Positions 11,523 to 22,872 of a stretch of 64,000 nucleotides of DNA are shown one piece after another (position 1 is the first letter of the stretch; every line of letters begins with the position of its first letter). A model generated the notes under the pieces. The model searched no databases, was not told where the DNA came from, and saw only the letters and a program-made list of their open reading frames with translations. Origin of the DNA: Pocillopora verrucosa. Lineage: Eukaryota; Cnidaria; Anthozoa; Scleractinia; Pocilloporidae. The stretch is from positions 25,760,220 to 25,824,219 of the forward strand of contig NC_089314.1 of the NCBI RefSeq assembly GCF_036669915.1, given 5' to 3'. A program made the translations under genes and the position numbers.

Positions 11523-12807
11523 CATTCAGTTCTTTCCTAGGCCCTCAGTTTACAAGTATAACTTAGGATCAACAAAATTATACACACAAAAAATTAAACA
11601 GTCATTATCTGGGCCACTCTATCCAAACCTTAGTTTCATACTGAAAAATTCACTTTGCTATTTGTAGTAACAAACACTCCTAAATAAGTTAAGCATTATA
11701 CTTATTACTGAGTTTGAAATATATGTTATAAACCAATTTTACCAGAAACTAAATGTTCTTGATCCCAATGCCAAAAAAGAAATAGGAGTTCCATCAACAA
11801 AAATATACTCATTTCAAAAGAAATGTCAAACTTTTAAGTACAGGAAATAATATTAGCCAATTTCCAAGCAAAAGGTAATAAAATACTGCCTTCTTTTCAC
11901 ATGCCGCCACTTAAACTGAGTAAAAGTCCTCATGAAAATCAACCATAAATTCTTATCAACCATGTTAATCAAGGACAGACCAAATAGCAAAATTTCAAGC
12001 TGAAAGGTGAAGATTAAAATCTCAACAATATTGTTTGATTGACCACCATGTTGTCAAGGCTAAAATCATAACAAATTTAAGGTAGATGATGCACAGAACT
12101 GATATTTAGTTCTTGGCAATGAAAAAGTTGTGGTACATGTATGCACCACAAAAATTATTGTGGAAACAAAGTAAAGCTTGGGCAAGAGGGAGCACCATGA
12201 CTCAGTTCAGCACTAACTGCATGAATGTCTTCCCTAGTATACCAAGCTATACATGCTCTGATTTAATTAATGTAAACAGAGTTCAGCATACCTTTAGAAA
12301 TGGTATAACAAATGGTCTGAGAGGAAAATTTGTAGCTTCTTGAAGCTGTGCATGAAATTCTTCTATGGATATTGTTGAGTTCTGAAATAAAAATAGCCAA
12401 AAGTTAACATCATGTCTCTGAACACAAACACCTATCATCCCAGGAGTACCAAAATGTGTTACAAATTATTTCCTCACCACAAGGTTCATAACAAGTCCTC
12501 GCACTCTTTCTCCAATTTCAGGAGAGATATCCGAACCAAACTGTTGCAGAGTTGTCAGGAATCGCTTCAACTTGCTAAGTTGTCGAGCACCACAGGCAGG
12601 AGGCAGCTGGGTTACACTGTTTCCTATACTGCTAGGAGACACAGGGCCTGTGGGGCTGGTATGTGCACCATTGACAGCAGGTGAAGTGGAATTATTAAGA
12701 GACCTTACATCAGCCACAACTGGAACTGAAGTAGGATTTGCATTTGGTGATGACACTGGAGGTCCCTGAGGAGGATGAGCTGCTGGGTCTGTTGGTGAAT
12801 CTGGCAT
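6671..12807 (-). CDS. RUNX1T1: RUNX1T1/ETO/MTG (nervy) transcriptional co-repressor, ten coding exons
   Basis: Coding exons (minus strand): 12478-12807, 12292-12381, 10226-10416, 9784-9820, 9476-9524, 9170-9232, 8140-8231, 7483-7630, 7090-7346, 6671-6964. All junctions have GT-AG signals and matching phases, giving 516 residues (vertebrate members about 570-600). The start MPDSPTDP matches the family start MPDSPVD. NHR1/TAFH covers about residues 75-170 ([15 protein letters not shown], then [20 protein letters not shown]). NHR2, the tetramer helix, covers about 270-335 ([21 protein letters not shown]). The NHR3 coiled coil covers about 345-415 ([16 protein letters not shown]). The MYND zinc finger covers about 420-460 ([17 protein letters not shown], then [13 protein letters not shown]) with its Cys/His ligands present. 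Family members scaffold histone deacetylases and NCoR on DNA-bound factors in the nucleus. Exon 1 stays open upstream to an acceptor at 12825-12826, so further 5' exons are likely. Confidence 0.93.
7725..7907. repeat. MITE-like repeat, diverged copy, TTAA-flanked at one end
   Basis: The right end reads AGATCTTGGGAGTTAAGGG followed by TTAA (7908-7911), matching the right terminus of the better copy at 61159-61356. The interior (CTTCTCCCTATAATATC, CAGGTCATAAGAATA) matches segments near 37660 and 49480. The left terminus is not clear. It lies in an intron of the MTG-family gene. Confidence 0.5.
8743..8984. repeat. piggyBac-like MITE copy
   Basis: It begins TTAACCCTTTAACTCC and continues TGAGTGACCATGACAGAATT, as in the copies near 41883, 50468 (inverted) and 61159. 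The right end decays to GACAGGGTTA. A duplicated internal segment (ATGACAGAATTTCCC appears twice) is seen in this copy. It is located in an intron. Confidence 0.6.
10499..11280. mobile_element. Non-autonomous DNA transposon with terminal inverted repeats and TA target duplication
   Basis: The left end CCTTATTTACTTGTGTATAA is matched in inverse by the right end (reverse complement CCGTATTTACTCACGCATAA). Both ends are flanked by TA (10497-10498 and 11281-11282). The GTGTATAAGTC motif repeats internally near both termini. At 782 bases with no open reading frame, it looks like a MITE of the Tc1/mariner-pogo type. It lies in an intron of the MTG-family gene. Confidence 0.65.
11283..11522. repeat. 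Coral-type palindromic repeat, diverged copy 1
   Basis: This segment has the inner pair ATTATCAACTGA and CTCAGTTGATAATACC, the GGCCACTGTAAA and TTTACAGTGGCC arms, and a right-hand tail (CCCACTGCTACAGCACCACAG). The same elements are found in the better copies near 37.9 and 38.5 kb. The central hammerhead-like core is decayed here. Confidence 0.6.
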
Positions 12808-12824
12808 GCTTGCCTCTCTTAAAT

Positions 12825-15060
12825 CTACAACATAACAAACATTATTTGATCTGTCTGCTTTTGACCACATATTAGTATAAGGAGAGGCTACATGTACATG
12901 TCCACCTTTAAAAAGGGATGCTTACTCTTAGAGGAATTTTTACATGAGTAACCAAAATGATGCGTGATTACATTGGTTCGGATTGACAGTACTATGCTTT
13001 GTGATTGCTTGAGAATACTTGAGCCACATTCTTAACCAATTCAGTGCAAAACCAACCATGCCTCCAAAACATACAGTTGCCCTTGGTCAAGGTAACAAAA
13101 ATGTACTTATTTTGAGTTTTTATTGGCTTGTTGTACAGTTTTCACTCTGTGGTCCAAAAATAAACAGTGTGAACCACAAAACATTCATTTAAAAACTGTA
13201 TCACTTTTTCCAAATAATAAAGATTGATATTCCAAACATAGCATACTATCATAGTGTACAAACTAACTTTTTCTATAGAGGATACATATTCTAACAACCT
13301 ACCAATTTTTTTGGAAATTGTTGTCAGGTACCATTTAGATGGCTTAAATGGTCTTATACTCAGACTGCTAAGATAAAATAATATTAGAACTTGGGAATAA
13401 AAAATATGTATTAAACTCCTTGAGCCATTTTCACATCAAACAGACTAGGTATTTAATATTTACATCTCTACATTGCTGTAAACTGGTCAGTAATTCTAAA
13501 TCCTCTGTTGTTCTGTCATGTTTTTTTTTTTTAATTTGTTGACCAATTTACGATATCCAATACATTTAAAATGTTCACCTGTATTACAATATAGTCGCGA
13601 TATGAAACACAATATGAAAACAATAAGTCATAAAACAAAATATGACATAACAGTTTCCCTGCTGAATTGAGTAATAACAAATCATGATAGCTATTAAACA
13701 TACAATATATAATTCTGACAAAGATCGACATTCCACTCAACCAACAGTCAATGAGTGAAAAAATATGCAACCTCATTAAGTTGACATGCATGTTGTTAGT
13801 AATACAGACTACAATTGACCGAGAACAATCAACAGTTGTGCTTGGTTGAACATTTAACTTCAATGGATAAGAGCATATATTGGTATGGTCTTAAGTTTAT
13901 GCGTATGTTCAAAATGTTTCGGAAACAAAGTAATTTGCATTCAAACGATTGGTAAAGAAGAACTCTTGTCCAAACTTGACAACACAATTCTTAGCATTAA
14001 GCCACTCGGATATATAGCTAAAAACAATCATTGGGTAATAGTTTTCTGATTCTTCATCTGTCGCTTTTAATTTCACATTTCAGAGCTATTATGAAAATCC
14101 TTAATTATAAACGAGTTCTATAACGCCTTGTTTATCAAGCGAGTTCAATCTTAAATTATCGTTAGCCTCGAACAAAATTTCAGAGACACAAAAGATCGCA
14201 TCAATGGTAGAGTCACGAAGATGACCGATTTCTTCTTCAAAGGCACAGACAAACGAAGTAAAGTATTATAAAGTCTTCATGAATAACCTTGGAAATACGC
14301 ATAACTCTCTTGATAGGATTTTAATGACACAACCAGAATTACTAAAGATCTATTAAGAAACATACTGTGATTCACGGAGTTAAACTTCGAGCATGGAACT
14401 TGTGGCCATCGAAAGACACAAAATACTGTTACCGTCTCATAACCAGGTAACTGAATTCTCATTACATAGGACGAATATATAAGATGAGTAAATTGTTTTA
14501 ATTTTCTCCTTAAAATTGAGCGTCACGACCAACAGGGTTTACAACAAAAAAGTTACAGCGGGCGAGCGAAATAGCTTAATATCATATCGCGACAGAGGTA
14601 GCGACACAAGGGATTTATAAAACGAGGTTTTGCGCGCTTGTAGGGCGAGAACCTTTGCGCAAATCACGATTACAGCAAACAGGAATAAGAAATTTCAAAT
14701 AAGAAATTACAAGAGTTTCCAGGACATACATTGCATTATGAGATAAGCATTATAAATCGTTGTAACAAATGTTGGTAACGCTGTGTCGCTCCTCTCACCG
14801 AAAACATAAATAAATAAAAACTCATGGCTCCGTCTAAGCAACACAAGCGTAAAAAGAAATTTGATTTGCATCCCGATGTACTCACGTCTTCGAAAAGTTT
14901 CAATTCCCTTTTAAACAAATCTTAAGAGCTATGAACGATAACCAAGCGTATTCTGGAGTCCTCGTCTTAATCCATAGCTAAACAAAACAAAAGAAGACGA
15001 AGCAAAATCGGACGCCATATAAAAGAACTCCGTCATTACACTACTCAAGGTGGCGCTTTG
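12825..15060. other. Region upstream of the first recognised MTG-family exon
   Basis: No coding exon is recognised. The acceptor at 12825-12826 implies at least one further 5' exon, coding or not, on the minus strand in or beyond this interval. The GC-richer stretch near 14,540-15,060 is a possible promoter area. Both statements are inference. Confidence 0.35.
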
Positions 15061-18000
15061 AAAACTTCAGTATCGGAAACGCGCGTGGCGATCAAAAACA
15101 ACTAGATGCGTTTGCTTTTTGTAGTGTTATAGACTACAAGCAATATATTGGCAAATACCTGAAGTTACAGCCGGCATTACAGACTTCTTGCTACACCAGA
15201 AAGGGGCTTTCGTATGACTCCCATCGAGTAACTCTGCCACCGGTGAGGCAATTAATTAGTGACGTCATGGAGTGGGTCACGTGATCTTTATGTTATGAAT
15301 AAATGAATAACGCTGACGTTTGAAATATCTTGAAATTTTTTAATGCATTGTTTATAACAAAATTTTAGCACGTGCCGTACGGTCCATTAAACGAAGGAAA
15401 AAATAGCCGGTAGGAGCGGAAAAATTTTGAGAGAAAGCGCGACTAGTTGATAACAGCAAAGATTTTCCGTGGGAAAAATAATCCTCATCGGAAAACTATC
15501 ACCGAATATCTTGCTTAATATTTAACTAGCTGTCACCAACACAAAAGTAATTTCAATTTTCATTTTCCTGTTTGAAAAGCGAAAACGCAAATTTATCTAA
15601 ATTTCGTGCGGAAGCTGCAGGTTTGTTTTTCATTGAAATCTTTTCGTTTGCAAATGAAACTGAAGAACGAATTGGCGATCAAAATGAGAGAACGCGAAAA
15701 AACGACGAAGTCTGTTTTGACGCTCAATTCACTGAGATTTTCCCAGCCGCTTTTTTTTTCAACACAATATGCAATATCGGCGCACAGATAACACTCCTTA
15801 TCAACTATCAGGTGGTATAGAGCGACTGCCAACAGCTGTGCATACGGGAATCTAGCGACTGTCGGTAGCAGGTGCACCCATACTATACCCTCGTTCCATT
15901 GTTTGCGTTTCTAAATATGGAAGTCAGGCCACCGTTGCTAAGATATACAGAGAGCCTGGGTTCCAATGCTGATGCAAAGATTTAGGGACTTCTATTGTTA
16001 TGATATTTCAAAAATAAAATATTAAAATTCAGAGATAAAGTGAAATGTTGTAGATTAGAAATTATCAACGCGCTGTAAAACTCGAAAGGATTTTGTTGTC
16101 CGCCTCATCTTCGAATCGAAAAAAATTGTAGAACTAAAGAAACCATATGCTTCGAAAGCTTTTCAGTCGCTTAAGTAATAAATAATTAACCTAAGGTTCA
16201 TTAAAATAGATCTCTCACACACGTGCCCTCGTAAGGAATAATGATTTTGGCCGAAATCGAACAGTGTTTCCGTGTAATACGATACCTACTTTGCGAAAAA
16301 CATAATGATCGCATGACCAAAAAACACGAAAACATGCGATAATGGAAAAAAAGCACGAAAATAAAATACAAAAACTCTCAAAATAGCTTGTTTAAATTGT
16401 TTTTGTTGGATCTTTGATGAGAAGCAAAAGAATAAATCGATAACCGGTAAACCCTGCAATTCAACCTGGATTGTGATTGGCCGATTCCTGCACGTGCAAA
16501 TTATTCGATTGTTGGTGTAGTTATTGTATCGTGTGTACATCTGTTTCAACCACTCACTAAGGACATTAAAGAAAACGAGCTGTTTTCTCCTGTCGAAACG
16601 TTCCACTGACAACTTATGTTTTATTTACACAAGGCCTTCTAAGTGGTGGTAAGGCGGTGAGGCGTTCAACAAGGCCAACTGTATGCCCGTAATTACTTTC
16701 CCAACGACATGAAAAAATTATACCACAAAGATACCAAACGGACGGGGGATTTAGTCGAATTTTTTTTTTCTTTTTGTTTGTGACTGGGTCACTGAGAAAA
16801 ATTCTCAGGGTGAAACAAAAATCCTACAGCGAAATTTAAATGGTTTCAGTGATATTTTAATTTCTTTCTTCCTGCAACCACCAGCGAAAAAAAAATTACG
16901 GAAAATTTATATTGACAAAATAGTGAGTACGGTATAAATGCAAGGGGAAAAATCAATGGCAAATTCATTTTAAAGATAAAAAAGAATTCGTACCGTTGTA
17001 TTTGTGGTGATGCATTCCGCCGACGAATTTCATTGATCCTTCGGTGAAAAGAAAAAAAAAAGGCGTTGTATTGAAGATTCAGAGCGGCGGCTGTCTCGCC
17101 AACAAACTTGTATAGCAAAGCAAGGCGTAACGAATAGTGAAGTTTTCTCGCGCGCGCGAATCACCACCTGCACATCCGGGAACCTAAGGCATCTGTAGCA
17201 GCTGCCCACACAAAGTGCATGTCATCATTAATTAACGAAAGCTCGGCATTTGACAGATATAATTCAGTGAATTATTTACATCTGCCTCTCTGACATCAGC
17301 AAGGCGCGCCAGCGAATTAATAGATTTAGAGATCTCTGCTTTAAAATTCATGGCCGTAAAGTAAGGCTTTAGACACGTTGGCATCGAGAGCGCGAATTTC
17401 TCTTACCGGAGTTGTTATGTAGCTTTGCGCTTATGATGCGTCTAAAACTTTCAGAAATTCACACAAGCGAACGATTTTGTTGCACCTGTAGTAGAACTTT
17501 CCTTAAATGGAGAACGGCGATTTTAAGCAGACTTCGGAGGTCACATTATTAACAAAGGGTCGGGCTCTTTCTGGCTATTCTTTCCCTATTCCCCCGTTGT
17601 CGCTTTCAGCTGACGAGGCTAACAATTTTATTTCACTTTAAACCTCATCGTCAAATCTTTTAGAAAGTTTTAGGCCCTTCACAGAAATAAAAACTCAAGA
17701 ATATAAATAAGCTTCGGTTTTACGATTCGATAAGAGTAATAAAATTCGGGAAAATGATTGGCGGGATTCTATGGAAAACATCTGCTCCCGTTATGCAAAA
17801 CTTTAAGGCAAAGAAAACCCATCAATGTCCAAGGAATAGTCTCTAGTGGGGTGCCTATACCAAAAAATAATAATATTTTTTTTTTGAACACAACTGAAAG
17901 TTATCTTTGTTTTCAACCATCCGGCGCGCATTATTTCGGCCTTAGATATTTTAGTAAGTCTTTTTCCTCACAAACTTCAAAACGCTAGTGCACGCTTCTT

Positions 18001-19991
18001 AAAATTGATGCAATGAGTTTGTTTCCAATTTGGATTTCAGTTTATGTAAAAATTGCTCTCAAGCAATTTAGTTTTGTCGCTAAAAAAGCGAAATGGCTTT
18101 CTGAGAGTCTAAAAAGCGTAGGCGCTAAAAGCTGACAGGAAAAAAAGGCGAAGTGGAAAACAGAAAACGTCAAACTATCTTTTATTGGACGCTGCTGCAA
18201 GTCTATAACAAAAGATAACGCGCTCAAGTATTTCCAGTTTTTAGATGCCGGATTTGAAGAGGACCCTTAAACAAATACTGCCATTTCACTGACGACATAC
18301 AGTCAATTCCCCTCCGACATTTCGGAGCCACAATTGATTTTTTTTTGCGTTTTTCCACTTCCCATCTTTGTTTCTACATACATGAATAAAATAACTGTGA
18401 TAAAACTAAATCAAGACGTGAATTTATTTAACACGATCGAGGTGTCCTCGTTATTCTTATTTATATGTTTTGTGATTTTTTTTGAGGCTTTGAAACCTGT
18501 TTGATGAAATTAAAATAAATATTCTGGAAGTCTCAATTTAAGGGTTCTGTCATAACCCGAATCTCAATATGTGCCACATTTGAAATCCTTGATGTTTTCA
18601 AGTTGTTTCTTTGCCTTTCCTGACCCAGGAATATTTCCATTTAAATTCATGATATATTGGAGAAAACCATTTAAAACAAAAAATCGATGCAAAAGAAGCT
18701 AATGACAATTTACTGACCTCAGTATACAAGCTTGAAATAACTCAGGCTAGGATGTAAGATACAGTCTAAGATGTAAAAAAATGCTATTTTTCGAAATTTT
18801 TAAAATTTGCTTATTAGCAAAGAAATGAGATTCTTCGGATTTTTTCAATTCGGTTGGTGATATACATCAAGGCTATTATCAAACTCAACAAAGAAATTGC
18901 TATTCACAGAATGTATTTTACGAAAAACATTAATCTTTCCGACTTTAAATTACGCCATGTGAATTTTTCGTGCATTGAAAATCGTTGCATGGTAATACAA
19001 AAATATTGCATTATAACCATTTAACGAGTAAAATGAAAGGGTCCCGAGTTTACATAATTTCTACGAATGAACCATCACAAAGGCCTTTCATTTGCCCGAA
19101 ATTTTTCCTCAGATAAAGGGTAGAATTCCACATTTCTTTTCAGAAGTTTCTAGTTCAGTTTTCAAAATAGAGTTTAGATCTGACCCCTTGGGGAAAAAAG
19201 GGAAAATTTGGTTGCCATGAAAATTGAAATGTTTCTTTCAATTTACATAATTTAATAAAACCATTCACATCCACTAATAACCTAGCCTGCTGGCGTTTAA
19301 AAAACCGGTTTTAATCTCGCCATTTATTTTTAGGAAACTTGGCAGCTAGTTTGCTTCGAGTGTAAGACCCGTAATCTTGGCAAGCTTTGAAAAATTACAG
19401 TATTCCAAACAAAAATTTGATTTTTTCTTGAAACAAACGCTTATTAAAGAAGTACACGCGAAACATATATTCTAAAATTTTCAATTTACATTGTTAGCGT
19501 GTGTGTTGTCATTGAGCCTCTTGTCTGTCAATCATTCTCTATTGTGTATAGGGCATCTAATGATATTTGGAGGCAATAAATATTTTACATGTCAATCCCA
19601 ACGTCCGGTTTGCTTCGAAATTTGATAAAATTGAAAAATCATTCGGCTACATTCGATAACTATATGTACTGTTTAGGAAAGATTTGGGGGCTGATATTAG
19701 ATGTTTCGTCTTCATCTACAACTTTACTAAGCTGTTTAACCAAACAATCCCGCGACTAAGTGGATTTGAAACGGTTGTTAACAATTCAGAAGTCTCCATG
19801 GTCACATGTAAACTAGTTCAAAATTCTCGTCTACACCATGTTGAAAGAAGAAAAGATTCGTGGGCTGCCTCTAATAGTTACCGAGTGATGTGTATCTCCA
19901 CTATCGCTGAAATATAAAACACTTTTCACTATCGTGAGACAGAACTGAAAATATGCGTCCCATCGGAGGATCAATCAGTTAGATCTCTCTG
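15061..19991. other. AT-rich, gene-poor stretch
   Basis: Homopolymer runs and short frames only. No frame here has a recognisable domain, and no multi-exon structure could be assembled by eye. Two plus-strand frames (17755 and 19684) were looked at and left uncalled. Confidence 0.4.
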
Positions 19992-21103
19992 CTATTTCGC
20001 AGTTGAATACTCAAGACCTAAGTTACAGAAAACTCTTTGGCACTCGAGTTGTACTCTAAAAAGTTCACATGTGACGAGCCTGTCCTGTATACTGCATGGA
20101 TCAGTAAAGACGAAAGCATCCTATTCGGAATATTGTGAATAAAAATCGCGTTCGTCGACCAAAAATCGATGCCAGAAATTTGGCATTGTAACTGACTTAT
20201 TTAGGATCTTTTATTCCATTCATTTGGGAGATTTTAAGGTTATTTATTCGACCTTTGGAGAAATATAAATAGATCTGTGAGGAGCCTTAACAAGACCTCA
20301 ACTGCACATGGATAGACCCCGGACATCTAATTTGGATACAGACTTTGTTTGGCTCGAACATTTTTAGCTTTGACGAAACTCGATTGCAACATACAGTTTC
20401 GAACGTAAAGCATTTTTTCAACTTTTTTTACGCTTTTGCAGTCAATACCACTCTCTTACCTGAGTTCGGCCAGTGCGTGGCCCGCCTTTAAACATAAATC
20501 ACCCACGTTATCTAAACTTGCTCTATTGATTTTGACTGAGAATAAAGATTTAACAGTGACCACGACATTTGACTTAGTCTTTTAAGAGAACTCGAAACAG
20601 CCGTTAGATGAAGTTATGATTTGACGGGCAGGTACAGAAGTTCAGCAAGTTTATTTATTATGCATGAGATGTACAAACAATTTTAACACGTGTTGTATTT
20701 TTGACAAGGTTGTGCAAAGTGCCTGTGATTTTCTTTAAAACACAAGTTGTGAGTGAGTTGTTGTCCTTGATGATGTTGTTGTTATCTTTACTGCTATTAC
20801 TGTTGTAGTTTTAAACCTGAATGGAAGCAAGGAATTGTCTTTGAAAGTTACCCACCGTTTCCTTTTACATCTATGAATGAGTCCCCACAAAAGAATCTCT
20901 GAGTGTCAGACACCTGTAAGAAACACGTGCAACTACCCGGAACAAAACACAATCCAACATGAAAATATTCCAGCTTTACGCAATTTTGTACCTGTTGTAA
21001 GTTCTGCTAAAAATTCTCGTTTCACTTCCTGTCTTAATTTGCTAAAGAGTGTATAAACTGCAGTGAGATAATTCTCCGAGCCAGTTTTAACGCAAACTTT
21101 CAT
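19992..21103 (-). CDS. Possible small three-exon gene, unknown function
   Basis: Three minus-strand segments join in frame. Exon 1 is 20992-21103, starting at an ATG (MKVCVKTGSENY) with donor CAG|GTACAA. Exon 2 is 20460-20535, with acceptor CTTTATTCTCAG and donor CTCAG|GTAAGAG. Exon 3 is 19992-20055, with acceptor AACTTTTTAG and a TAG stop. Phases are 0-1, 1-2 and 2-stop, giving 83 residues. The product would be mostly helical and charged (SKLRQEVKREFLAEL, then DNVGDLCLKAGHALAEL). I recognise no family. Exon 2 is also open on the opposite strand, so the strand is not certain. Splice signals are the main support. Confidence 0.25.
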
Positions 21104-21565
21104 TTCAGTTAACAATCAATTTTACAACCAAGTGACTTCTACAAACTGATTGCAGATGAAGCTGTTGAACCTTTGACTTCCAATTGAGATCATCACAAAA
21201 CACGATGCTTAAATGTGCAGTTAACTCAAATTAAAACACCTCATAATCGCGAACTTTGCTCGATCAAAATAAACAATTTCTAAAACAATAAGCACCCGTA
21301 TTAATGACATATTACAAAAAAAGTTGCGTGCAATTTGCAATAAATTACCGTACAACATCGGCAGTAAACCCCGAAAGACAATGAAAAAAATTCCTCTCAT
21401 CATCATTATCCTGTAATTAAAATCCATTATTAGTTACATAGGTAATATTAAGACACCAGCATGTCTTTAAATCTAGTCGACAGATATTCAGCCATTGTGT
21501 GAGTCTTCGAGAATTTCTCCAAACCTGTCGCTCGGTGTTACACGTGTTGACGTGATATTTCACAG

Positions 21566-22872
21566 AAGTGTCGGACAGATCTACATCTGCCCTCGTTGTC
21601 GACCGAAACCAGCTTTCCGTGAGACGATATTGGTGGCAGAAGAGCAGGTATCTTACAAGCTGAACAACAGCAGGTGCTATCTTTTGTTTTCTCTGTGTTT
21701 TTCTCTCTATCTCTTTTAAATAATTCTTGTCTGCTGAGGCATGTTATGTCAACACTGTGATATGGAGGGAATGTTTCTTTTGGTGTTTTTATTTTTTCTC
21801 ATTTCTTGGCCCAGAGTGCTACTTTCGGCATGCTCAATCCAATAAAATTTGTACTCTCTTAAATTTGAAATTTTCAATAACGTTAAAGTTGTCTTCATTG
21901 CTTTTCCGTCGTTTCAAACAAGTAACCTCTTTCTCTAGGACTTCTTTTCTAAAATTGTTTTAAACCGTAACACTGTGATTTAAACCATATCATCGAAAAG
22001 AAACCATACTTTTCTGTAAGCTGAATCCCTCCTTTCATTACCCAGAGCACTGCCCTTACAAGACTTTTGGTCTCAGACAAGTAGTAAAAAGCCTACAAGT
22101 TTTCTTCCTACAAGGAAGCCGAGGGTCAGGACCATTACTGTACCTTGCTCTTGAACCCGCCAAGCATTATCCAGAAACTGGGTGATGATAATGAACAAAC
22201 TTAACACTTTCGCCTGGATCCAAAACCTTTAGAGCACGTGTCGCATGACTTTTAAGGGACCTCTCAATGATCTCTCACAATGGGCAAAACTGGACAAAAA
22301 AATCTAAGTCATTCATTCTATAGGGTGTCGAGAAGTTTCTGCAATAGTGACACATGAAACAGCTGTAACTGGACGTAAAACCTTGTCCGGGCACGTGAAG
22401 GAGGCCTTGTACGCTGTTTTACAGCAGTTTGACTTCGCCACCAGTTTCATGTGGGATATGAAAAGTAGGATGTTAACAACTCATGCACAAGTCACGCAAA
22501 AAGATTATGCGAGCACGTGAGTTCCACGTCCTCGGCCCAGACCCCACCAAACTTCGTATCAGGACAATTTCGTAATAGTGTATGTCTGGTTCTGTCCGAA
22601 CGAAAAAGTCTGAATAAAATTTAAAAACCGGGAAACTGAGAAGAAATTTCTTAAAAATCTCCCAGTGTTCCAAAGAGTACCAACCCAAACTCAATGTAAT
22701 TTCAAGCATTCACGAAAGAAAATTGTTGAGGAATGAAAAGTGCGTTGGTGTAACTCATGTCAGCAACATTGTCAGTCTCAAATTTGCACACAGGCGGTAA
22801 TAGTGTGGTGGACATACAGATCTATCTCAAATCTTTGAATTTTATTCTAGTGAGTTGAAATGTGCATCTTAA
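21566..22872 (+). pseudogene. Coding-like segments, apparently broken
   Basis: The segment 21566-21647 is bounded by TTTCACAG and CAG|GTATCT and reads IYICPRCRPKPAFRETILVA. The segment 22048-22185 is open (begins HCPYKTFGLRQVVK). A third frame from about 22195 to 22509 reads protein-like text such as TFKGPLNDLSQWAKLDKK and LSGHVKEALYAVLQQFDF, but is interrupted by TAG and TAA. A donor (AC|GTGAGT) after 22509 could join a short terminal exon at 22851-22872. The phases of the second and third segments do not match. Together this looks like a decayed gene or transposon-derived coding remnant. The family is not recognised. Confidence 0.25.
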
